A program made the position numbers and the translations under genes. DNA of 64,000 bases from Flavobacterium sp. (lineage in GTDB: Bacteria > Bacteroidota > Bacteroidia > Flavobacteriales > Flavobacteriaceae). Below, piece by piece: positions 56,894 to 64,000 of this stretch. Under the pieces are notes generated by a model. It had not been told where the DNA came from. It did no database searches and worked only from the letters and a program-made list of their open reading frames with translations. Numbering within the stretch: the first letter of the stretch is position 1; each line of letters starts with the position of its first letter. The DNA is taken from assembly GCA_016721735.1 (NCBI GenBank), contig JADKHM010000019.1:124001-188000 (forward strand), written 5' to 3'.

Positions 56894-57935
56894 ATGCCTC
56901 TTTATTTGCCAATTGACCGCAGGCCGCATCAATGTCTTTTCCACGACTTCTTCTAACCTTAGCGACAATTCCGTTTGCCTCTAGTGCGTGAATATAGGCA
57001 TCAATCGATTCGTCGGAAGCTTGTTGGAATTCTCCGTCATCAATTGGATTGTATTCGATTAGGTTCACTTTACAGGGAACGTATTTACAGAATTTTACCA
57101 ACGCATCTACGGAAGCTTTATTGTCATTGATATCTTTCCATACGACGTATTCGTAGGTAATCTTGCTCTTGGTTTTTTGATACCAATATTCTAAAGATTC
57201 CCGCAAATCTGCTAAGGGAAAATTAGTGCTAAATGGCATAATTCGAGATCGAATGTCGTCAATCGCGGAATGCAAAGAAACCGCCAACTTAAATTTCACC
57301 TCATCATCTGCTAACTTCTTAATCATTTTCGGCACACCAGAAGTAGACACTGTAATTCTCTTTGGTGACATGCCTAAACCTTCGTCAGAAGTAATCATTT
57401 CGATGGCTTTTAGAACATTGTTGTAATTCATCAATGGTTCACCCATCCCCATAAATACAATATTCGACAAAGGATGATTATAATATAAGCGACTTTCTTT
57501 ATCAATCGCAATGACTTGATCGTAAATTTCAGCAGGCTCTAAATTCCGCATTCTTTTTAAACGAGCTGTAGCGCAAAAATTACAATCCAAGCTGCAACCC
57601 ACTTGGCTAGAAACACAGGCTGTAGTCCTCGTGTTTGTTGGAATCAATACCGATTCAACAACTAGACCATCGTGCAAACGAACTGCATTCTTAACTGTTC
57701 CGTCTTCGCTTCGTTGCATTTGATCCACTTTAATGTGGTTAATTACAAAATGTTCTTCAAGCATTGATCGGGTTGCCTTTGAGACATTGGTCATGTCTTC
57801 GAATCGGTGGGCGCCTTTGCTCCAAAGCCATTCGTAGACTTGATTGCCGCGAAAAGATTGATCGCCATTCGAAACAAAAAAGTCCCGAAGTTGTTCTTTT
57901 GATAAAGCGCGTATGTCTTTTTTCTCGATTTGCAT
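56892..57935 (-). CDS. rlmN: 23S rRNA (adenine2503-C2)-methyltransferase RlmN
   Basis: A radical-SAM enzyme that methylates A2503 of 23S rRNA and A37 of some tRNAs. The 347 residues have the cluster motif CSLDCNFC (Cys114, Cys118, Cys121), FMGMGEPLMNY, VSTSGVPKMI, VSLHSAIDD, NLIEYNP, and the methyl-carrying Cys near 339 in DIDAACGQL. All catalytic residues are present. Its -7 box ends four bases before the ATG, suggesting a leaderless message. Confidence 0.97.
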   Translation of the reverse strand: MQIEKKDIRALSKEQLRDFFVSNGDQSFRGNQVYEWLWSKGAHRFEDMTNVSKATRSMLEEHFVINHIKVDQMQRSEDGTVKNAVRLHDGLVVESVLIPTNTRTTACVSSQVGCSLDCNFCATARLKRMRNLEPAEIYDQVIAIDKESRLYYNHPLSNIVFMGMGEPLMNYNNVLKAIEMITSDEGLGMSPKRITVSTSGVPKMIKKLADDEVKFKLAVSLHSAIDDIRSRIMPFSTNFPLADLRESLEYWYQKTKSKITYEYVVWKDINDNKASVDALVKFCKYVPCKVNLIEYNPIDDGEFQQASDESIDAYIHALEANGIVAKVRRSRGKDIDAACGQLANKEA

Positions 57936-57939
57936 GGGG

Positions 57940-57947
57940 CAAATTTA
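57940..57947 (-). promoter_or_regulatory. -7 promoter box TAAATTTG, four bases from the rlmN start
   Basis: An exact TAnnTTTG match followed by CCCC and the ATG of rlmN. A transcript from here would start at or beside the start codon. Confidence 0.55.
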
Positions 57948-58012
57948 ACGACTATTTGTCGAATTATTTCATCCGTTAGCATAAATGCTCGTGCGCCGTT
58001 TTGATATTTTGA

Positions 58013-58020
58013 TAACTTTG
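58013..58020 (+). promoter_or_regulatory. -7 promoter box TAACTTTG for the O-methyltransferase
   Basis: An exact TAnnTTTG match 15 bases before the ATG at 58036. It lies inside the longer open frame and so argues for the shorter protein. Confidence 0.5.
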
Positions 58021-58035
58021 CCAAAAACAGCGATC

Positions 58036-58677
58036 ATGCACTTTATTTCCGAAGAATTAGAAGACTATATCGAGCGCCATTCCGAAAAAGAACCTGAATT
58101 GTTAGCAGCTCTGAATAAAGAAACGTATCAAAAAGTGCTGTTGCCTCGAATGTTGAGCGGACATTTTCAGGGAAGAGTTTTGAGTATGCTTTCCAAATTG
58201 ATTCGTCCAACAAACATTCTGGAAATTGGTACCTACACGGGTTACTCGGCTTTGTGTTTGTGCGAAGGAATGCAAGAGCATGGATCTTTACACACCATTG
58301 ATATCAAAGAAGAATTGGTTGATTTTCAGCGAAAATACTTCGACAAATCGCCTTGGGGAGCGCAAATAGTTCAGCACTTGGGAGAAGCAATCGATATAAT
58401 TCCAACTTTGGATTTAAAATTTGATTTGGTATTTATTGACGCAGATAAAGAAAATTACCTCAATTATTACGAATTGATTGTTCCGAAAATGAATCGTGGC
58501 GGCATCATCTTGTCGGACAATGTGCTGTGGAGTGGTAAAGTTGTAGAACCTTTGGAGCCTAACGATCTGAGCACAAAAGTATTGGTAGAATATAATGCGC
58601 ATCTAAAAAACGACCCGCGAGTTGAAACGGTCTTGCTTCCGATAAGAGATGGACTAACAGTAAGTCGCGTACTTTAG
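58036..58677 (+). CDS. SAM-dependent O-methyltransferase (class I, CCoAMT-like)
   Basis: A 213-residue Rossmann-fold methyltransferase of the O-methyltransferase 3 family. It has LPRMLSGHFQGRVLSML, the SAM loop ILEIGTYTGYSALCL, the acidic ribose contact TIDIKEE, FDLVFIDADKENY with the metal-binding Asp, ILSDNVLWSGKV and a closing VLLPIRDGLTVSRV. Substrates of this family are catechols or related diols; the one here is unknown. It is divergent from rlmN and its stop lies six bases from the convergent small gene. Confidence 0.93.
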   Translation: MHFISEELEDYIERHSEKEPELLAALNKETYQKVLLPRMLSGHFQGRVLSMLSKLIRPTNILEIGTYTGYSALCLCEGMQEHGSLHTIDIKEELVDFQRKYFDKSPWGAQIVQHLGEAIDIIPTLDLKFDLVFIDADKENYLNYYELIVPKMNRGGIILSDNVLWSGKVVEPLEPNDLSTKVLVEYNAHLKNDPRVETVLLPIRDGLTVSRVL

Positions 58678-58683
58678 CAAAAA

Positions 58684-58962
58684 CTACGAAACTATATCTG
58701 CATTAGATATAACTTCAATTACATCATTGACCACTTTCGCGCTGGCTTCAGAACGACCTGCATGAATAAAATCTTTAATCGAAAGTTGAATCAGATGCTT
58801 GTAGACCATGTTTGGATAAGGATTGTTTCCTCCTTCTACAAAAGAAACGCGCTTCATTTCCTCGATGACTGCGATATATGCTTGACCCACTTTCATTTTG
58901 TCTGTTTCCGACAGAAGTTGGTGGAGCAAAGTGATTAATAGCAAAGGTTTATCTGTATTCAT
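58684..58962 (-). CDS. small conserved-type protein of unknown function
   Basis: A 92-residue, mostly helical protein without signal peptide or membrane span: MNTDKPLLLITLLHQLLSET, VGQAYIAVIEEMKRVSF, YPNMVYKHLIQLSIKDFI, then SEASAKVVNDVIEVISNA. Codon use and the continuous amphipathic pattern look genuine, but I recognise no family. It stands between the convergent O-methyltransferase and the PAP2 gene. No promoter box is clear. Confidence 0.6.
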   Translation of the reverse strand: MNTDKPLLLITLLHQLLSETDKMKVGQAYIAVIEEMKRVSFVEGGNNPYPNMVYKHLIQLSIKDFIHAGRSEASAKVVNDVIEVISNADIVS

Positions 58963-59074
58963 TTTTTTGGATTTCCCACAAACCTATGAAAAAAGAATGA
59001 ATACCAATACATTAATAGAAACCAGCTATGATAAAAAATGAGCTTTTGGACACCCATTTTCTACAAACATTCGA

Positions 59075-59640
59075 TTACGAAATGGCAAAGTACTTGGGTT
59101 GCAAATACTGATGAAGTTTGTAAAATAAGCTTCCGAATAACACTCCAAAAACATAGCCTGTCAAAATATCAAGGGGAAAATGCAATCCGAGATAGATTCT
59201 ACTGTATGCAAAAATCAACGGAAATAAGAAGAGTAAGTAAGGATATTTGAAATGTTTTTTGAAAAGTAGAAATACAAAAACAGTACATCCCATCGAATTG
59301 ACTGCGTGGCCGGAGAAAAAACTAAAAGACACACTATCTTTCACAATTCTAATAACATCTTTAATCTCAGGATCATTGCAAGGTCGCAATCGTTGCACGC
59401 CATTTTTAAAAGATTGGCCACTTGATCTGACACAAGAATTAGGAATGCCAAAAACAATAGCACAATTCCAGTTTGCTTCCAGCCTATTCTTTTTTGCAGA
59501 ACAAACAAAACGAGGAGAAAAAGCGGTGTCCAGTATATTTGTTTAGTAATCAAAAGCCAGTAACCATCGAAGGTTTCAGATCCTAATCCGTTTAGAAAAA
59601 CGAACAATTGTTTGTCGAATGCTACTATCTTATCTAGCAT
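59075..59640 (-). pseudogene. PAP2-family phosphatase split by a -1 frameshift at a T TTA AAA site
   Basis: Two overlapping frames, 59640-59341 and 59398-59075, together encode one type 2 phosphatidic-acid phosphatase of about 188 residues with several membrane spans. Joining them with a -1 shift at 59410-59404 (codons CTT TTA AAA ATG, heptamer T TTA AAA in phase) restores motif 1, K-NGVQRL-RP, across the junction. The second part carries motif 2 (FFSGHAV) and motif 3 (YSRIYLGLHFPLD). The first frame alone ends 20 codons past the site and has no catalytic motif. It may be a programmed frameshift, a true mutation or a lost A in the read; PAP2 enzymes recycle undecaprenyl or phosphatidylglycerol phosphates. 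Its ATG abuts the tatA stop. Confidence 0.8.
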
Positions 59641-59979
59641 TTATTTTTGACGTTTTACTGGTCCTTCTATTAATTCGATATCTTCGGCTACTTCTACTTT
59701 TGGCGTTTCTTCTAGTAATTTCGTTTTTGCCTTATTGATTTCTGAAGTGATATTTTGAGAAAGATCATTGAAATTCCCATGCATTTCTTGAAACGTTTTG
59801 TCTAAACCATTACTTTCTGAACTTTTTTGAATTTCGCTTTTGATATCATTCGTTGCGTTTTTTAATTGCGCCATAATCTTTCCCAATGTTCTTGCAATTT
59901 CAGGGATTTTCTCTGCCCCAAAAAGCATCAACATGATAAAAAGTATCAAGACCAATTCACCGCCGCCGATTCCAAACAT
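59641..59979 (-). CDS. tatA: Sec-independent protein translocase TatA/TatE
   Basis: The pore-forming Tat component for export of folded proteins. The 112 residues start MFGIGGGELVLILFIMLMLF (one membrane span), continue with the amphipathic helix FGAEKIPEIARTLGKIMAQL, and finish with a charged, flexible tail. The frame is open ten codons upstream through an A-rich run, but the ATG at 59979 gives the canonical N-terminus. The PAP2 gene follows with no gap. TatC is not in the window. Confidence 0.94.
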   Translation of the reverse strand: MFGIGGGELVLILFIMLMLFGAEKIPEIARTLGKIMAQLKNATNDIKSEIQKSSESNGLDKTFQEMHGNFNDLSQNITSEINKAKTKLLEETPKVEVAEDIELIEGPVKRQK

Positions 59980-59997
59980 ACTACGTTTTTTTTTTTG

Positions 59998-60005
59998 CAA
60001 AGTTA
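59998..60005 (-). promoter_or_regulatory. -7 promoter box TAACTTTG for tatA
   Basis: An exact TAnnTTTG match 18 bases before the tatA ATG, separated from it by an A run. It lies between the peptidase end and tatA. Confidence 0.5.
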
Positions 60006-60049
60006 ACAAGTAAAATAGAAGTACCTTTAACTAAATTCTTAAATTCTTC

Positions 60050-62295
60050 CTAATCAAATTTCGACTTCACTTCTTGTTTTGGCCACGTATTGTTAGACGT
60101 ATCAATGTCTGCCGTTTCCAATTTAGGATCAACAACAATTTTGGTGATCGCCTTTTGAGTGGCAAAAGTTCTTGAAACTTCATTATCATTCATCCGCCAG
60201 ATTTGAGCGGGGAATTTATAATTTTCTACAGTTCCATCTTCAAAAGTAACTTCAACGATAATCGGCATGACCAATCCGCCTGGTTTGTCGAATGTAACTT
60301 GGAAAAAATACTTTGGACTATTCAATTTGGCTTGTTCTTCTTTGCTAAATGTAGCCTGAACATATTCGTCTAAGTTTTTTATTTCTTTGATCTCAAAAGG
60401 TTTATTCATTTCTGGTTTGTAATCTTCAGTGCCTTCTGCAATCATATAAACCATAGGTCCATCAACACCAGATCTTCTTCTTTTACGTTTTGCCAGAAAA
60501 TCAGTTACTTCTTTTGACGGCGTATTAGAAACAAAGTACTTTTTGACTTCTTTTATACCAATATCATTATAATCTGTAGTGTAAAACCAACCTCGGAAGA
60601 ACCAATCTAAGTCGACTGCCGAAGCGTCTTCCATTGTTCTAAAGAAATCTTCAGGCGTGGGATGTTTGAATTTCCATCGATTCGCATAAGTCTTAAACGC
60701 ATAATCAAACAGGTCATGACCCATAATGGTTTCACGCAGTATATTTAACCCCGCCGCTGGTTTCCGTAGGCATTATTCCCGAATTGCTTAATGCTTTCTG
60801 AGTTAGTCATAATGGGCTCGATCTTCGATTGATCGCCACTCATATAAGGCACGATTGTTTTCGCTGGACCTCTATCTGCTGGGAAATTAGGGTCAAATGT
60901 GATTTCAGCCAAATATTCCATAAACGTATTTAAACCCTCGTCCATCCAAGTCCATTGACGCTCATCAGAATTGACAATCATCGGGAAAAAGTTGTGACCT
61001 ACTTCGTGAATAATGACGCCTAACATTCCGTATTTTACGCGGTCAGAATATTTACCATCCGCATCTGGTCGACCGAAATTCCAGCAAATCATTGGATATT
61101 CCATTCCTTGATCGCGAGCATTTACTGACACTGCTTTTGGGTAAGGATAATCAAACGTGTAACTCGAATAACTTTTTAATGTATGCGCCACCGCTCTCGT
61201 AGAATACTGTTCCCAAAGCGGATTCCCTTCTTTCGGATAGATGGAAACCGCCATAACGTTTCTTTCTCCAAACTTCACCGCCATAGCATCTAAAATAAAC
61301 TTTCTAGAAGTAGAGATTCCGAAATCACGTACATTTTCAGCCTTAAATTTCCATGTTTTTTTCTGGGTTGAAAATCCCTTTTCCGCCACTTGTGCTTCTG
61401 CTTGCGTCACAATAATTACTGGTTTATCATAACTTTTTTCTGCCAACGCATATCTTTTTACCTGTTCAGCAGTAAACACCTCAGCTCTGTTTTGAAGTAC
61501 TCCCGTCGCTTCCATAATGTGGTCTGCGGGAACTGTGATATTCACTTCAAAATTTCCAAACGGCAACGCAAATTCGCCGCTTCCCCAGAACTGCATGTTT
61601 TGCCATCCTTCGACATCATTATAGACTGCCATTCTTGGGTAAAATTGCGCCAATACATACAAATTATTACCGTCGTCAAAATGTTCGTATCCAGAGCGAC
61701 CTCCGTCTAGCATATAATTGTTGATGATATAATTCCATTTAATATTCAAAACCATTTTCTCGCCATGAGCCAATGGCTTTGCCAAATTGATTCGCATCAT
61801 GGTTTCGTTGATTGAGTACGAAATAGGATTTCCTTTGGCGTCTTTTACATAGTCAATCTTAAACCCACCATCGTACTTTTCTTCCAAATACTTTCTAGAA
61901 AATGCTTGCGTGCTCATCGCGGGATCGGTCGTATTGCTATCTACTAATGGGGTTTTAGAAGTACGCGCTGCTATATTTTGATCCAACTGCATCCATAAGT
62001 ACTCTAAGGATTCCTTGGCATTATTGGTGTAAGTGACCGTTTCGACACCGTATAGTTTGGTGTTTTTATCATCGAGTTCAACGTCAATTTTGTAGTCGGC
62101 TTGCTGCTGGTAATAATCTGGACCTGGCGCTCCTGATGCTGTTCTGTAAGTATTGGGTGTCGCTAACAAATCATACATTTGTCTGAATTTGTTTTCATCA
62201 ACATGTCCTTTTTGCTTGGGCTTTGCGACCTCTTGCGCGTTTATCGAAACAAAAAATGCCAAAATCACTAGACTAAAAAACGTCGTTTTATTCAT
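60050..62295 (-). pseudogene. M1-family metallopeptidase, frameshifted once
   Basis: Two frames, 62295-60745 and 60724-60050, are the two parts of one secreted zinc aminopeptidase-like protein of about 748 residues. The first part has a signal peptide (MNKTTFFSLVILAFFVSINA), the M1 beta-domain and the catalytic motif His430-Glu431-x2-His434 with Glu453 eighteen residues on (HEVGHNFFPM, WMDEGLNTF). The break is at about 60761, where TACGGAAACC would need one more A to read GKPAAGLNILRETIM into the second part. No slippery site is present, so a lost base (mutation or sequencing) is likeliest. The second part carries the rest of the helical and C-terminal domain. Confidence 0.85.
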
Positions 62296-62355
62296 AAATT
62301 TTACTATTAAAGCGCTAAAAATAAAGTTTTTTTTTAGAGCACTTTCGATTTGAAC

Positions 62356-62850
62356 CTATTTTAACACCCCGCTCCAATTATCCGCAGTTAGTAACAAACT
62401 TTGTTTTTTTCCATTGACGTTGGTTTGTATTATATTCTGCTGTTCAGAGAAAACCTCCATTAGTGATTTGTTTTCAATGTAGATTGATTTGATGTTTGAT
62501 ACTTCGACAATTTTAAAATATCCAACTACGACGTTGCTTTCCATTTCTTTGCTCATAAAAATGATGTTTTTTGGAGTGCCGTTTACTTTGACTTTGAATT
62601 GTTCCAGAAGATATTGGTTCATTTTAGAAACGTCATCCGTAGTTTCTGCGGCATCTCCAATGTGCGTTTTAACTTTGAATCGTTTTTCTAATGCAGCGTT
62701 CAAATCATCTACAAAAATTCTAGATGTAATTTCAATTCGCTTCTTTTCAGGAACAAAATTCATTTGGTAAATCGCAATATAAAACTTGTGAATAGTGAAA
62801 GAACTAAGCGTAATAAATAACAAAAAATAGACGATACCGATTTTTCTCAT
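62356..62850 (-). CDS. DUF6702-family protein
   Basis: A 164-residue exported or membrane-anchored protein with one N-terminal hydrophobic segment (MRKIGIVYFLLFITLSSFTI). The body matches what I recall of the DUF6702 family: HKFYIAIYQMNFVPEKKRIE, ITSRIFVDDLNAALEKRF, then MNQYLLEQFKVKVNGT and FFKI-like VVGYFKIVEVSNIKSIYIEN. No function is known. It lies between the M1 peptidase and a carboxypeptidase-regulatory-like protein, an arrangement I recall from other flavobacteria. A -7 box ends four bases before the ATG. Confidence 0.82.
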   Translation of the reverse strand: MRKIGIVYFLLFITLSSFTIHKFYIAIYQMNFVPEKKRIEITSRIFVDDLNAALEKRFKVKTHIGDAAETTDDVSKMNQYLLEQFKVKVNGTPKNIIFMSKEMESNVVVGYFKIVEVSNIKSIYIENKSLMEVFSEQQNIIQTNVNGKKQSLLLTADNWSGVLK

Positions 62851-62854
62851 AGTC

Positions 62855-62862
62855 CAAAAATA
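62855..62862 (-). promoter_or_regulatory. -7 promoter box TATTTTTG, four bases from the DUF6702 start
   Basis: An exact TAnnTTTG match followed by GACT and the ATG, the third case of this spacing in the window. Confidence 0.55.
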
Positions 62863-62869
62863 GTGATTT

Positions 62870-63592
62870 CTATGGTATCGAAATTGTTTCCCTATAATTC
62901 AACGCTAGCTTACTCATGAGGAACTTTGTAAGTGTCTTGTTTTTTGCTTTCAAAGCGCGAACAAAATCGTTGTCCTCAATCAAAAAATAATGAAACCCTT
63001 TGACATATTCCTGCGGTATTTTAAGAGATTTTGTGTAAAATTTTTCTTCGAACCATCCATCTAGTCGCAACAACAATCGTTCTTTTTTTTCTGCGACAAC
63101 TTCCTTTTTGAGCATGGTCGTTCTCCCAGAAATGGCATTAAGAATTGGGTTGAGCGGAACCAATCCACTGCCAGTTGTGGCTTCATGAACCCGCCTTTCA
63201 GCTGGCGTATATTTTTTCTGCCCTTGTGGAATGATGCCTAAGTTTTCGGCTGTGATAGTACTATTTTCATTGACTTTTACTTCCTTTAATGGAATGATGC
63301 TAGCGCTCATCTTGACAATTATCAACGCCTCATTTAGGTCTTCGGCTGTAATCACTTTTCGCTTTGTTTCGAGATTTACGGCGGAAAAAACAAGGGCGTC
63401 ACCAATACTTGCAAGAATGCTAAACGCTCCCTCTTGATTGGTAGACGCAGATGTATTGTTGGCAACATTAGTGATATTCACATTCTCAGTCGTGGCACCC
63501 TCAACTATTACCTTTCCCGACAGTAATTTCTGCGGAAGTACTACTTGAATACACAACAAGAAGAGGAAGATGAAAAGGGTTCGCAATGTCAA
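62870..63592 (-). CDS. carboxypeptidase-like regulatory domain protein
   Basis: A 240-residue protein with signal peptide (MTLRTLFIFLFLLCIQVVLPQ). A CarboxypepD-regulatory-like beta-sandwich spans about 22-105 (LLSGKVIVEGATTENVNITN, then TSASTNQEGAFSILASIGDA, LVFSAVNLETKRKVI). The C-terminal 130 residues are helical and basic (KKYTPAERRVHEATTGSG, then EKKERLLLRLDGWFEEKFY). I recognise the general family type but no specific role. It lies between the DUF6702 gene and an unknown gene at the window edge, eight bases from the latter. Confidence 0.82.
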   Translation of the reverse strand: MTLRTLFIFLFLLCIQVVLPQKLLSGKVIVEGATTENVNITNVANNTSASTNQEGAFSILASIGDALVFSAVNLETKRKVITAEDLNEALIIVKMSASIIPLKEVKVNENSTITAENLGIIPQGQKKYTPAERRVHEATTGSGLVPLNPILNAISGRTTMLKKEVVAEKKERLLLRLDGWFEEKFYTKSLKIPQEYVKGFHYFLIEDNDFVRALKAKNKTLTKFLMSKLALNYRETISIP

Positions 63593-63599
63593 TGAATCT

Positions 63600-64000
63600 C
63601 TATTTTTTTTCTACCGCTGTTAATTTCTTAAAATCAATGTTCTCCTCGATTAAGAAATCCATCAATTCAAATTCTGATTTCGATTTCATGACCTTTTCCA
63701 CTTTTGAATCATTTTCACAGTAGAGCAAAAAAAGTTTGATCTCATCGTCTTGAAGTTTCAAAGTGCTGTTAAAAAAGGAATACTTTATTTTTTTCATCAC
63801 CAATTCAGTAAATGTTGTAGTGGAAGTTACGTCGCTCTTATTGGGATTGTTTTTTCTGATTAATCTCATAACGTCTTTATACATGCGAACGAAGTCCATT
63901 CCGTTTTCTGTCACATTCGTCGGCATTACCGTGTTTTTTGGGGAAGATTGTGCGTCATCAACATACTTCTTATCAACGATATCTTGCTTATTACCCTTGA
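63600..64000 (-). CDS. protein of unknown function, N-terminus beyond the window
   Basis: The frame is open from the stop at 63600 to the window edge, giving at least 133 residues, so the Met at 63926 need not be the start. The visible part is charged and mostly helical (FVRMYKDVMRLIRKNNPN, TTTFTELVMKKIKYSFF, ENDSKVEKVMKSKSEFELMD, FLIEENIDFKKLTAVEKK). I recognise no family. It ends eight bases before the carboxypeptidase-regulatory-like gene and is probably co-transcribed with it. Confidence 0.7.
   Translation of the reverse strand, partial: KGNKQDIVDKKYVDDAQSSPKNTVMPTNVTENGMDFVRMYKDVMRLIRKNNPNKSDVTSTTTFTELVMKKIKYSFFNSTLKLQDDEIKLFLLYCENDSKVEKVMKSKSEFELMDFLIEENIDFKKLTAVEKK

Noticed and set aside
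60755..60770. Programmed frameshift in the M1 peptidase
   Set aside because: The junction GGA AAC has no slippery heptamer; a lost base is the simpler explanation.

Overview
The window is a piece of a Flavobacteriaceae chromosome, most likely Flavobacterium or a close relative. The evidence is gliding-motility genes (gldB, gldC), a type IX secretion sorting domain, exosortase F with its partner, promoters with the Bacteroidetes -7 box TAnnTTTG and few Shine-Dalgarno sites, AT-rich intergenic DNA, and a flavobacterial dcw order. No prophage, insertion sequence, CRISPR array or rRNA operon was seen. The content is mostly core genome, with small lineage-specific lipoprotein genes and repeats between core blocks.

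Layout. 1-2.7 kb: end of a formimidoylglutamase-like gene and topA (minus). 3-10.8 kb (plus): miaB, a receiver-less sigma-54 activator, a lipoprotein, lptE, a TPR protein, secG, groES and groEL. 10.8-17.9 kb (minus): a DedA protein; a three-gene metal-handling module (HMA protein, TonB receptor, HYC_CC_PP protein); a beta-CASP hydrolase; an ATP-cone/nuclease protein; the exosortase F pair. 17.9-24.3 kb (plus): free-Met-sulfoxide reductase, rpsO, pnp, a lipoprotein, rpoD, an array of terminator-like repeats, rpe. 24.3-28.6 kb (minus): a T9SS-sorted adhesin-like protein, tRNA-Arg(TCG), a GatB/YqeY protein and an unknown secreted protein. 28.7-44.8 kb (minus): the dcw cluster from mraZ to ftsZ, with three 10-bp-spaced GTGGT repeats upstream of mraZ that look like its operator. 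45-50 kb: a hydrolase and the GTPase yihA (plus), a lipoprotein and gldC-gldB (minus), nadE and a LuxR-type response regulator (plus). 50-64 kb: dnaG, an OMP/anti-sigma/ECF-sigma set, a prenyl synthase, a lipoprotein, rlmN, an O-methyltransferase, a small unknown gene, a frameshifted PAP2 phosphatase, tatA, a frameshifted M1 peptidase, a DUF6702 protein and two secreted or unknown proteins.

How the genes work together. The 28.7-44.8 kb block makes lipid II and the divisome. Envelope biogenesis recurs elsewhere (LptE, SecG, TatA, T9SS cargo, XrtF, polyprenyl synthase). Translation and RNA functions are scattered (miaB, rpsO, pnp, rlmN, tRNA, yihA), as is central information flow (topA, rpoD, dnaG).

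The most unusual material is not protein-coding. At least eight dispersed copies of a 70-125 bp stem-loop element share conserved ends; the outer stem covaries between copies, the inner loop is exchanged as a module, and the ends supply false start codons. A 60-bp unit carrying a rho-independent-terminator-like hairpin is tandemly triplicated behind rpoD. Many junctions carry short self-complementary phrase repeats. Two genes (PAP2 phosphatase, M1 peptidase) are each broken by a one-base loss in an A run. The PAP2 break sits on a T TTA AAA slippery heptamer in the correct frame, so programmed frameshifting is possible, but two such breaks within 1.4 kb also fit sequencing error.
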